Both the position numbers and the translations under genes were made by a program. A stretch of 64,000 nt of DNA from Cryptomeria japonica (taxonomy: Eukaryota > Streptophyta > Pinopsida > Cupressales > Cupressaceae). The notes beneath the pieces are model-generated. The model searched no databases. It saw nothing but the letters and a program-made list of their open reading frames with translations, and was not told the DNA's origin. This document shows positions 36,572-46,564 of this stretch, in pieces. Numbering within the stretch: position 1 is the stretch's first letter; every line of letters begins with the position of its first letter. The stretch covers positions 99,383,796-99,447,795 of the forward strand of contig NC_081412.1 in the NCBI RefSeq assembly GCF_030272615.1, in the 5' to 3' direction.

Positions 36572-36821
36572 TTTTGCCCCTCTTTGAGACAATGCGGCTT
36601 GTTGTGTTGTTTCAAAAAAGATAATATGAACTGATACAAAGTTACCCCAAGATGGGAATGATATGCCCCCTCGAGAGATTGGATGAAAATGTCTGGAAAG
36701 ACTGCAAACAATCTCTCGATAAGAAAGAAAGGCGAGAATGGACTGACCGGATATAATAGAGTGACAGAGTCACGGGATAATGAAGATTGACTCGGGAGAT
36801 GAGGGCTAGGGCTAGGGAAGT

Positions 36822-36832
36822 CTATAAAATAG
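36822..36832 (+). promoter_or_regulatory. TATA box for the antisense PMD gene
   Basis: CTATAAAATAG lies on the plus strand 89 bases before the first ATG of the PMD gene. A start site about 30 bp downstream would give a leader of roughly 65 nt. The box is in the opposite sense to gag-pol, so the PMD gene may have its own promoter. Inferred from sequence only. Confidence 0.5.
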
Positions 36833-37089
36833 ACCGCGAGTGGAATACATCCTCATTGTCATCCACACCTTCAAGAGATCAAAGTGCAGAGAGAGAATAG
36901 AGCAGCAACGGTCAGCAGCGATGGCAATGGTTCACAGATTCGATCGCATTCGCTGATTTCAGAGGCCAGCAGAGGCAGGAGAGCCGGTGAGTACCACAAA
37001 ACCTCCTTGTACTTTGTAGCATTAATTATTGTCATAAATGCATGCTAGGTAGTGCAATAAATGCGCTTTTAGGTAATGTCAAAAAAATG

Positions 37090-37330
37090 TCAAAAACGTC
37101 GAGGCGCGTCTGCATTTGTGCCAGGCGCGTCTGTGCCGGAAAAGGCGTCTGTGCAGGATGCGATCGCGTTTGTGTTGTGCAGGCGTGTTTGTGCTAGGAA
37201 GGCACGTTTGTGTCTCTCAGGCGCGTCTGTGCATATCATAGACACATCTATGTCTTTCAGGCGCGTTTGTGCAGAGCAGGCACATTTATGCAAGCTCTAA
37301 GCACATTTGTGTAATGAAAGCGCATTTATG
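37090..37330 (+). repeat. Array of ~12 degenerate GGCGCGTYTGTG units (array A)
   Basis: Units such as AGGCGCGTCTGTG, AGGCGTGTTTGTG and AAGGCACGTTTGTG recur every 13-30 bp. Variation is mostly C/T and G/A, as if by CpG decay. It lies in the intron of the PMD gene. Its reverse complement is the CACAGACGCG motif of the arrays at 49462-49660 and 50870-51245. Confidence 0.85.
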
Positions 37331-37442
37331 TCTTCAAGGACAAATCGACAGTTTTGTGATGAACATACGCTATCGATTGGATAAGCTGCTGAGAGGATTC
37401 ACTCAAGCAGGTCCTCTAGGGAAGATGTAGCATAGGTCGAGG

Positions 37443-37760
37443 CACTTTGTGATGAACAGTGAGTACCAAGACATAGTACTTTGTGATGAACAGGGAGTAC
37501 TAAAATATGAGCAGCACTTTGTGATGAACAGTGAGTGCAAATGTAAGCAGCACTTTGTGATGAACAGTGAGTGCAAAACATGTAGTACTTTGTGATGAAC
37601 AGTGAGTACCACTAGGATAATTAGCAACACTTTGTGATGAACAGTGAGTGTCACTAGAATAGAAGCAACACTTTGTGATGAACAGTGAATGTTACTAGAA
37701 TAGAGTACCATACGCACTTAGATAAAAAGTAGCATTTTGTGATAAACAGTGAATGCCACT
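37443..37760 (+). repeat. Eight tandem copies of a ~36-42 bp repeat
   Basis: The core CACTTTGTGATGAACAGTGA starts at 37443, 37477, 37515, 37551, 37586, 37628, 37669 and 37733 (the last is degenerate). The spacer between cores varies in length. The core itself is well conserved. It lies in the PMD intron just before the acceptor site. Minus-strand ORFs through it (VHHKVL-type repeats) are artefacts. Confidence 0.92.
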
Positions 37761-39763
37761 ATGACTGACATGATTAGTTTGCATTTTTGCAGGAGTACTT
37801 GCCTATGTTGGAGTCATGGGAGAGATTCACATCGACTCAGAGATTGCGAGCTGAGCTGACAGTTGTTGAGAGAGCGGCTATTGATGTTATGGGCTTACGC
37901 CACATTTTGTATGTGCCTAAGTTTCGAGTGAACATGGGTTTGCTGACTGCATTAGCTGAGAGGTGGCACTCTGAGACTTGCACTTTCCATTTGCCGATGG
38001 GTGAGATGACAGTCACCTTGGAGGATGCATACAGGATTCTGAGGATACTGATCGATGGGAAGTTAGTACCCTATGATCGAGACAGAGACAGGGATGCCCT
38101 GAGACGAGTATTCTGAGACCCAGGACTGGATATGAGGGCAAGACATGTCGCATGGGACACGATGACAACGACAAGACTAGCACTACCAACAGTGCTAGGA
38201 GGAGTGATCAGTGGATTCTTGTGTCCAGATAGGGTGACATGAGGGTTGGCTATGGGCTGGGGGAGCACCTTGGAGACACTGGTTACACAGCACACCAGAT
38301 ATGCTTGGGGACCGTGTGTGCTGGCACACTTGTACTATGAGCTGCATCAGTTTGTGTATCATGGATCCATAGGATTGGGCTGCGGAGTTACCTTGCTGCA
38401 GGTATGGGCCTATGAGCATCTGCCGGTTACCCAACCGATACACTTCAAGGGCAGGGGTCATGGACGCAGCTTCGTGCATCTGTATGATATGATTACCTCA
38501 CAGCCACGGATTGGTAGGTTGGAGTACTGGCATCGAGTCTTGGATGCAATCGACACTATGATATGGAGGTCGTACCTTGGGTGTGAGCAGTGGGAGGATG
38601 ATGCAGTAGAGTTACCATACACCTTCCAAAGCAGATATTTGATTGGGTGGACGCCCTATGTATTAGAGAGGCAGCTAGTGGACAAAGTGGGTAGACAGTT
38701 TGGAAGGATTCAACAAATGTCGCGGGGCTCAGGTATGTATGCGCGGACAGTGCGCGACCAGGCACACTTTGGGCCACTATTGTCATATGATCAGGTCGTG
38801 ATGCAGTTGGTAGAGATGATTCCCTTGCCATGGGATATGTGGCCAGAGATCAAGGATGCAGGGATGGATGTAGAGTACACTGCATACTGGGCTGAGCATC
38901 CATTCCCACACCTTACAGATCTCAGAGAGCTGATAGATGGGGATGGCAGAGGAAATGATGATGATGACGGAGATGGTGGGGGCAAAGGCCGATGGAGGAG
39001 GTGAGGTGTGGTAGGAGAGAGGAGAGTGGCTCCACGGAGGGGGGGTGGAGAGGAGAGACAAGTTCGGGTGGTGAGGGGTTGCAGTGGGTTGCCAGTACAG
39101 GTGCCAGTAGCACAGGGTCCTAAACAAGTGCAGGGACAGGGACAGGGATAGAGGCAGGTACAGGTACAGGCACAGGGACAGGCATGGGCACCTGTACAGG
39201 GGGAGCCACAGGTAGAGGTACAGGGGGTCGAGGAGGAGGAGGATGAGCTGCTTGAGCTGAGGGAGATCTGTCAGGGACAGGCAGATGAGATTCAGGACCT
39301 GGAGAGGGAGAGGGATAGACTCAGGAGGCAACTCAGAGATACTGAGCGGGAGCGAGATCAGGCTATACAACGCTACACTGAGGCTGAGATAGCACTAAAC
39401 ACTGGGAGGCAGGCGACAGAGGACACAGGGGCTGGATATGCCTATGTTCTGCGGGCAGGGGAGGAGATCGCTTACTAGCGGGATCTCTATTATGGTGCAG
39501 TGCCAGCCGATCAGCGGGCTAGGAGCTTCCAGAGACCATCATGTACAGCGACGACCACTGGAGGGAGTCAGAGGAGACAGGCGTCCAGCGGTGGGGTTAT
39601 GGGTCCTCCACCACCACCAGATAGAGGGGGCAGGAGAGATGATCCTGAGGTGGGTCCTTCCAGGTCTCAAACTTCATCGAGGCCAACGGCTCCGAGGGAG
39701 GGAGTTCATCATAGCCTTAGAGGGCTCCCTATGTATCAGTTTTTGTACCATTTTGTATTATGA

Positions 39764-41461
39764 TGTAGACACCTGCGGGTGATTGTAGCCATATGATTTT
39801 GACATCATTGTATTATGACACTTTATGATTATATATATGAGATGATTCATCTTTGTAGCAGCTATATGCATGTGTACCTATGTGATGCTTCTATATGTTT
39901 CTATGATGTATGTTTCTATATGATGGATTATGATATGGATGCAAATATGTACATAATGAACTGCAATATTTTTGTTCTTTTATGTTTTATATGTTTATGC
40001 AAATGCAATTGTGAATGTATGGAATGCAAATAAATATGATAATGCAAATGATCATTTACATTATGAAAATGTAAAATGTGCTAACATGTGTTGTGTGCAG
40101 GATGTGATGTGATTGTGATATCTATATGTATGTATGAAATGCTAACATGTGATAATGCAGGTGTAAACTACATGAAATGTAAATGTTTTTGGCGTGTCAT
40201 TATACTCAATCATGTGATAGCAAGCTACACGGACTCAGGAAGGACGATGGAAGTCAATCAAGAAATGGGGATGGAAGATAGAAAATCTGAAAGAGCTTCT
40301 TGTGCGTTATCATCATTGAGCTTTATTATAGCAAAATAGGTTATGACAATTGAGGCATATGTTCGACCCAGAAAGTCATTGTACCCGTTTGCATGGAGAT
40401 AAGACAGTTACAAACAAGGAATGCCCCAGTTCACACTAGACCCACAGTGTCCTCATATCCTTGGACAAGTCATAGCATTACTACGAGACAATCCACAGAC
40501 AACAAATACAAATAGGTGACAATACCCCATTCTCGCCTTTCTAGTTAAAGACATCCTGGAGGTAGAATCTCTAGTCAGAGACATCCTGGAAAAGCTAAAA
40601 GATATGTCACCAAAAAGATTAAAATCAAAAGAAAACCAAGACTCGACACCAACGTCCACTGTAGTCCTCAAGTTTAGTGTCTCTTGTCACTTGTATAAGT
40701 CTATTTGATTATGGTCACAATGTTCACTTTCACAAAAAGGATAGATAGCACTGAACCATAATGTTGTCTGAGTCTGTTGAAAGATTTGATTTGTTGAAGC
40801 CCATTGTTGTTGCTGTGTCTCATCTGAAATTGGTTGAATCCATGAAACTGATACTTTATTGTAGAGAAGATGGAACTTTATTGCGGTCTAGCGATGCAGA
40901 TGCTTCTTTATTGTGGATTGTGTGCGAATAGACTGAAGAAAGATGGAAGAAACTGTACTCCTCAAAATGTGTGATGCTCTTAGTTCCACACCCATTACTA
41001 GACGTAGGATTTGCCTTAGCCACAGATAGGAGCTGATTTATTATAGATGGAAAAATATGAAAAGGAGGGATTATTATGAATGGCTAACCAATCTTAGGTA
41101 GATCAATAACAAGCCATGATGGGAATGGGTAAGTTTATTATGGATGAATAGGTCGTGAGTGTGTGCATAGTGAAAGGATGAAATGGAATCCTGAAGGAGG
41201 GAGGAACAATGTCTCTACGCATGGCGCCGGTGACCCGATTTTCACCATGGTACTTGCCCAGGGCACCACCGAAGTGATTTTCACCATTGGACGAAATGAT
41301 TTCTTTTTACTTTTTTTGATTTTTCAATTTTTTTGTGTCACAAGGCGCCTGTTTGCCAGGTTTTCACCAAGTAATGATTTTTTATGTTTTATGATTTTTT
41401 TTGTATTTTTGAATTTTTATTTTATTTTTTTTGTATTTTTGAATTGGGATACTCTGAAGAG
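39764..41461 (-). other. gypsy-2 spacer between pol and PMD gene
   Basis: No gene is seen. The 39810-40180 stretch is rich in TATATGAT/ATGCAAATG repeats. A 20-bp unit, TAGTCAGAGACATCCTGGA, is repeated imperfectly near 40541-40590. The 41210-41300 block matches the start of the gypsy-1 spacer. T-rich runs fill 41300-41450. Confidence 0.55.
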
Positions 41462-43384
41462 CTATGTGTAGAACCTGCGAAGGTGCATGTTGTTGATAGG
41501 ATCCTCTAAAGGTTCACCCTCTATGGTTGAGAGTTGATATGCACCAGATCCATATGTTGCTGTAATGATGTAAGGACCAAGCCAGTTTGATTCGAATTTG
41601 CCCTTCTTCTCTCTATCTTGCTGATTCTTAGAATTTTCTCTGAGAACTAAGTCCCCTACCTCAAATGTGCTAGGCTTGACTTTATGATTGTAGCTGCAAC
41701 TCATTCGTTGTTGATAATCCTTGAGATGATTAAAAGCAGTTTGTCTTCGTTCATCCAATAGTTCAAGTTCTTGTAAGCGAGAGACCCTGTAATCTTCATC
41801 ACTGATAATGTTTTGCAAAGAGACTCATAAAGAGGGTAACTCGACCTCAATAGGCAAGATAGCTTCAGCATCGTAGACAAGTGAATAGGGTGTAGCTCTT
41901 GTAGGTGTGCGGACGCTTGTGCGGTAGGCCCAAAGTGCGAGATTAAGTTGTATATGCCAATTACGATCAGCGTCGTTGACTGTCTTTTTTAAGATTTTGA
42001 GGATTATTTTATTAGATGCCTCAGCTTGATCGTTACCTTGGGGGTAATATGGTGTGGAGAAACAATGAGTAATATGGAAGTGATCACAGAGTTCATGAAC
42101 ATCCTGATTTTTGAAGGGACACCCGTTATCGATGATAATGAAAACAGGAATACCATATCGACAAATGATATAGTTGAGAATGAAGGTAGCAATTTGTTTT
42201 CCAGTGACTTGTGTGAGAGGCACGACTTCGATCCATTTTGTGAAATACTCTGTGGCAGTGATAATGAATTTATGACCATTGGAAGAAGGAGGGTGAATCT
42301 TGCCTATGAGATCAAGTCCCCACTGACAAAAAGGCCAAGGAGTCACAATTGGTTGAAGTTCTTGTGCTGGTGCATGAATGAGATCTCCATGAAGTTGACA
42401 CTGCTTACATTTCTTGACAAACTGATATGAATCTTTTTCCATATTGGGCCAGTAGTATCCAGTCCTGATGAGTTTTTTGGCTAAGGTAGGACCACCAGAA
42501 TGTGGACCACATATCCCTTCATGTACTTCACATAACGCAATCTGAGCTTCGTCACTTTCTAAACATCTAAGAAGAGTGCCATCTAGACCTCGACGGTATA
42601 GGATATTGGCTAAAATGACGTATCGAGAAGATTGGCGAATGAAAGTGCGGTGTTGATTATTGGATAGGTCAGGAGGTAGGGTATTGTCACGAAGGTATGT
42701 GAAAATGTGACCATACAACTGGGAATCAGGACCAACAACACATATCATCTCAGTAGGAGTGATTTCATATGAAGGAACCAAAAGGTTATCCACCAAGAAC
42801 TCATAGCGGGTCTCATTTGGTGGTAGATCAATTAATGAAGCAATTGTAGCCATGGCATCTGTGGCTCGATTCTGTTCTCTTGGTATCTGCTCAAAGTATA
42901 TCTTTGTGAAATGTTGTTTCAGGTCATCTACCATTCTTTTGTAAGGCATTAATTTCTCATCCTTTGTTTGGTAGTTATCTGTTGTTTGACGAATTACAAG
43001 TTGAGAGTCCCCAAAAAAATGAAGTTCCTGGATTTTCCATTGAACTGCAATCCGTAATCCTATTATTAATGCCTCATATTCCGCTATGTTATTAGTGCAA
43101 GGAAATGATAAGTGGTATGATTTTGGTATGGAATCCCCCTGAGGAGTTATAAAGAGGATGCCAGCTCCTGCCCCATGCTGTGTGTATGAGCCATCAAAGT
43201 ATAGTTGCCAAGGCTTCGCGTGCGACACTGTTAAAATGGATTCATCTGGAAATTCTGAAGTTAGAGGAACATCAGCTATCATGGGAGCATCCGCTAACTG
43301 ATCTGCGATAGATTGTCCTTTTATTGCTTTTATGTCCACATACTCAATGTCGAATTCACTCAGGAGCATCACCCATTTGGCTAT
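41462..43384 (-). pseudogene. gypsy-2 archaeal-type RNase H and integrase
   Basis: A single frame with one internal TGA (41825-41827); the homologous gypsy-1 codon is Arg. The archaeal-type RNase H has 'WQLYFDGSYTQHGAGAGI', 'NIAEYEALIIGLRIA', 'FFGDSQLVIRQ' and 'RATDAMATIAS'. The integrase zinc region has 'EVHEGICGPHSGG' and 'FVKKCKQCQLHG'. The core has catalytic Asp in 'QWGLDLIGKI', Asp in 'IIIDNGCPFKN' and Glu in 'GNDQAEASNK'. The C-terminus has WAYRTSVRTPTRATPYSL, 'FEVGDLVLREN', 'WLGPYIITATYGSGAY' and ends MHLRRFYT. All three catalytic residues are kept. No chromodomain is seen. Confidence 0.9.
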
Positions 43385-44632
43385 TCACCCAGTAAGTGTT
43401 GCTTTATTGAGAAGGTATTTCAACGGATCGATCCTTGCAACCAACTTAGTTTTATGAGTTAGCATGTAATGTCATAATTTCTGTGAAGCAAAGACCACAG
43501 CGAGACATGCATGCTCAATTGGTGTATAATTCAGCTTATATCCCACTAATGTGCGACTGATGTAATAGACTGCCTTTTCTTTGCCTTCAGTAACCTGTTG
43601 TGCTAAGAGTGCCCCCAGTGCTGTTGAAGTAGCTGATATGTATAGTAGTAGAGGCTGTTCTGGAATTGGTGGCATCAAAACTGGCGGATTCAGAAGATAA
43701 TTTTTGAGTGCCTGGAAAGCTTGTTGACAATTATCATCCCATTTGAATTTGATGTTTTTATGTAGCATGTGCTGAAAAGGATTACATTTATCTGCGAGTT
43801 GTGCTATGAATCTTCGTATGGACTGGGGTCTCCCTTGCAAAGATCAAAGTTGACTAATATTTCTTGGTGGTTGCATCACTAGGATGGCCTTGACTTTTGC
43901 TAGATCTACTTCGATTCCTCTCTTTGAGACAATGAATCCTAGGAGCTTCCCAGAGGTTACTCCAAAGACACATTTCTTGGGGTTTAATCTTACTTTATAT
44001 TTTTCCAACCGATCAAAGACAACTGAAAGTATGTCTAGATGTGTATCCCTGTCTATTGATTTACCCATGAGGTCATCAACATAATCTTCTACAGTTACAT
44101 GCATGAGAACATGAAAGATAGTAGTCATGGCTCTTTGATATGTAGCGCCTGCATTTTTTAGCCCAAAGGGCATGACATTCCAGCAGAAAGTTCCCCAAGG
44201 ACAAGTGAATGTTGTTTTGTGTTGGTCTTCGGATGCAATTTTTATTTGATTGTAACCAGAGAATCCATCCATCAAGGATAACATCACATGACCTACAGTG
44301 AGATTGACAATCAAGTCAATATTTGGTAACGGTAAATCTTCCTTAGGACAAGCTTTGTTGATGTCTCTGAAATTTGTACATATTCTGATGCTACGATATG
44401 GTTTACTGACAGGCACTAAGTTGGAGATCCATTCAGGATAATCAATTGGGCGTATGAATCTGACATCCAATAATTTCTCAAGCTCTGCTTTGACTAATAA
44501 TGCCACTTGTGGATGCATCTTTCTTAATTTTTGTTTCACTGGTTTTGCCCCCGGTTTAACTGTCAAATGGTGCATTACCAAATCCGGATCCAATCCAGGC
44601 ATATCAGCGTATGACCATGCAAAATTGATTTG
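43385..44632 (-). pseudogene. gypsy-2 reverse transcriptase and first RNase H
   Basis: Same frame as the rest of pol. RT runs from 'MPGLDPDLVMHHL' with 'FIRPIDYPEWISNLVPVS', 'IRICTNFRDINKACPKEDLP', 'LSLMDGFSGYNQIKIA', 'CPWGTFCWNVMPFGLKNAGA' and the catalytic Tyr-Val-Asp-Asp ('VEDYVDDLMGKS', about 44090). It continues with 'VRLNPKKCVFGV' and 'LLGFIVS'. RNase H has 'LLLYISATSTALGALLAQ' and 'YYISRTLVGYKLNYTPIEHA'. Stops at 43844 and 43472 (TGA) and at 43385-43387 (TGA; Arg in gypsy-1) interrupt it. The sequence would otherwise be intact. Confidence 0.92.
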
Positions 44633-46564
44633 TCATTCCGTGAAGAAACTTATGAATTTTGACCTTTCTGACTCTGTCAAAGATTGAGCCAGGAATATGT
44701 TGTGTGGAACTTCTTCTGTACCAATGTTTGTTTTGATAGTCTCATCTACCAACATGGATGACTTTTCTTCATATGATGCTGGGAGAATGTCGAGCCTTCC
44801 ATCTTCGGGTGCCTCAGAGAGGTTTTCACCCTCAGATACGTCCTTTCTTTTTACTTTTTTGGGGTCAGACAGCGCCACAATGTAGTTTTCACCATAAGAC
44901 CCTTGGTTTGTTTTTATTTTTATATTTTTGCGACTGGAAGGTCTAACACCCTCACCAAAATATGTCACGTTGTTGAGTTCTATAGTGTATCCTACTTTAT
45001 GGTCCCCAAGGGGAAGATCATCTTGTATGCCAAGATAGTCAATAAGGGCTTCATCATTTTGGAATGTGTCAAACTGTGTAGGTCCTTCATGATCCCAGTC
45101 AATAAGTTGGTGGTGAACAAGGGGAAGACCTTTGATGTCTTCAAAGTTAGCGGGGTTAAGAGTGAAGATGTAGTTATATTTAGGTATGTTGAGGTAGTTA
45201 TCAAGGTCATCATTGGCACTCTCCTCATCAGTCTTGATCGTGAACGAATCCAAATTATCATCACTAGTAGCACATTTTGGGACAGGTGTTCTCATTCTAT
45301 GTGATTTCAACCCAGGACCTAGAGGCAAAGACTGTATGGGATCCTCTGGGGTTGTTTCTTGACCAACTTTGAATTTCCTATTAAATTCCTCTTCTTCTGT
45401 TGGTTCACTTGGTTCTCTGAATGTCTCGATGAGCTCATAGTCACTAGAGGATTTGTCTAAACCCCATTCCCATTCATTGGAGTCTATGGAATAGCGATTT
45501 TCTTGTTGAATTTTGGCAGCTTTGATTTGTAATGCTTCTTCTGTCTTTTGAGTATGAACCTTGGAAGTCATGAAACCAAGTCCTTTGGAACGTTCCTTTT
45601 TGAATGTCAATTCAGGTTGTAAAGGTTCAATGATGCCTTCCTTTCTTAACCCAAGAGGACTTTTACCATCATACCCAATTTTTTGTAGAATCTTGAACCC
45701 TTTGCCATACTTCTCACATGGTAAACTGATGTGATCTTGTGTATCATTTTCAAGGTCTTTGTAAAGCATTTTGTATAAGTCTTCTTCTTCCAGTTCACCC
45801 CATTTTTGGAAGATTGTAGGATCCCATTCAAGTGTAATGATAGATACCCGCTTAGTAGGATGTGGTCATCCATATTCTTTTGGTGAATTCATGACTTGTT
45901 GTAAGTACATGGTCCGATTCAAAGTGTATTCACCCATGCCCTTGTCCTGGAATTTCCCTTTAAGCTCACCTTGTTTTGATGTCGAAGGTTTTAATGATTC
46001 TGGATCAATGTACACAGAAGAAGGAACAGCTTCGTGATTACTTGGAATGATCATCTCAGTTTTCGATCTCAAGTTATTGCAATATATGAATAGATTATTA
46101 TCACCATTAACTGTTATTTCAACTCCATTGTGGGGAAACTTAATGCATTGGTGATATGTAGATGGGACTGCCCTCATTTCATGAATCAAAGGACATCCTA
46201 GCAATATGTTGTATGTGAGCTCCAGGTCTAGGACTTGACAAACCACATCCTTTGTAACCGGCCCAACTCTGAGAGGTAAGGTGACTGTGCCTTTGGATGA
46301 ACGCTCTTCGTCATCATATGCCTTGATGGTAATTTTGTTTGTAGAATTCACAGCTTTATCAGAATATCCCAATTGTTTAATAGTGCTCAATGTACAAATA
46401 TTTAGACCTGCTCCTCCATCTATCAGGACTCGTTTTATGTGGTGTTTGTGTATGAAGGCTTCAATGTGTAAAGGTGCATTATGTGGCTAACTTATGGAGG
46501 CGTCATCAGCTTCTGTGAATGTAAGGGAGTGTGGAATGGAAAGGTATCCCACCATGGCTTAAAA
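44633..46564 (-). pseudogene. gypsy-2 protease, G-patch and linker
   Basis: The protease segment starts around 46445 with 'VLIDGGAGLNICTLSTIKQL', continues LPLRVGPV, and has 'LTYNILLGCPLIHEM' near its end. The active-site triad is Asp-Gly-Gly where retropepsins have Asp-Thr/Ser-Gly. After a TGA at 45866 the same frame gives 'LEWDPTIFQKWGELEEEDLY' and then a G-patch-like domain at 45718-45585 ('GKGFKILQKIGYDGKSPLGL', then 'ERSKGLGF'). A long acidic linker (45560-44680) leads to RT. TAG at 46487 and TGA at 44633 are further nonsense codons. G-patch domains bind RNA or helicases; next to a protease they are known from betaretroviruses. Confidence 0.78.

Larger units (their letters stand above)
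36921..39763 (+). pseudogene. Antisense PMD (plant mobile domain) gene carried by gypsy-2
   Basis: Model: exon 1 at 36921-36986 (ATG, 22 codons, TGA at 36954), intron 36987-37792 (CCG|GTGAGTACC to TTTTTGCAG|GAG), exon 2 at 37793-39763. Exon 1 ends on a codon boundary and exon 2 starts on one in the PMD frame. Exon 2 has about 657 codons in a single frame, with nonsense codons at 38114, 38240, 39002, 39149 and 39476 and no frameshift. Domains: PMD core ('TFHLPMGEMTVTLEDAYRIL', then 'GVTLLQVWAYEHLP', 'YWHRVLDAIDTMIW', 'GWTPYVLERQ'), an acidic linker, a VQGQGQ repeat, a coiled coil (39242-39430: LLELREICQ, LERERDRLRRQL) and a Pro/Gly tail. PMD family members act in nuclear gene silencing, but this copy's role is unknown. 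It is antisense to gag-pol. Confidence 0.82.

Noticed and set aside
37090-37717. Minus-strand ORFs with repeated peptides (HKVL, CTDAP types)
   Set aside because: They are created by the tandem arrays of the PMD intron. The periodic peptides have no relation to a known protein.
38071-39370. Minus-strand ORFs in the PMD region of gypsy-2
   Set aside because: The plus-strand frame carries the PMD motifs; the minus ORFs mirror its biased composition.
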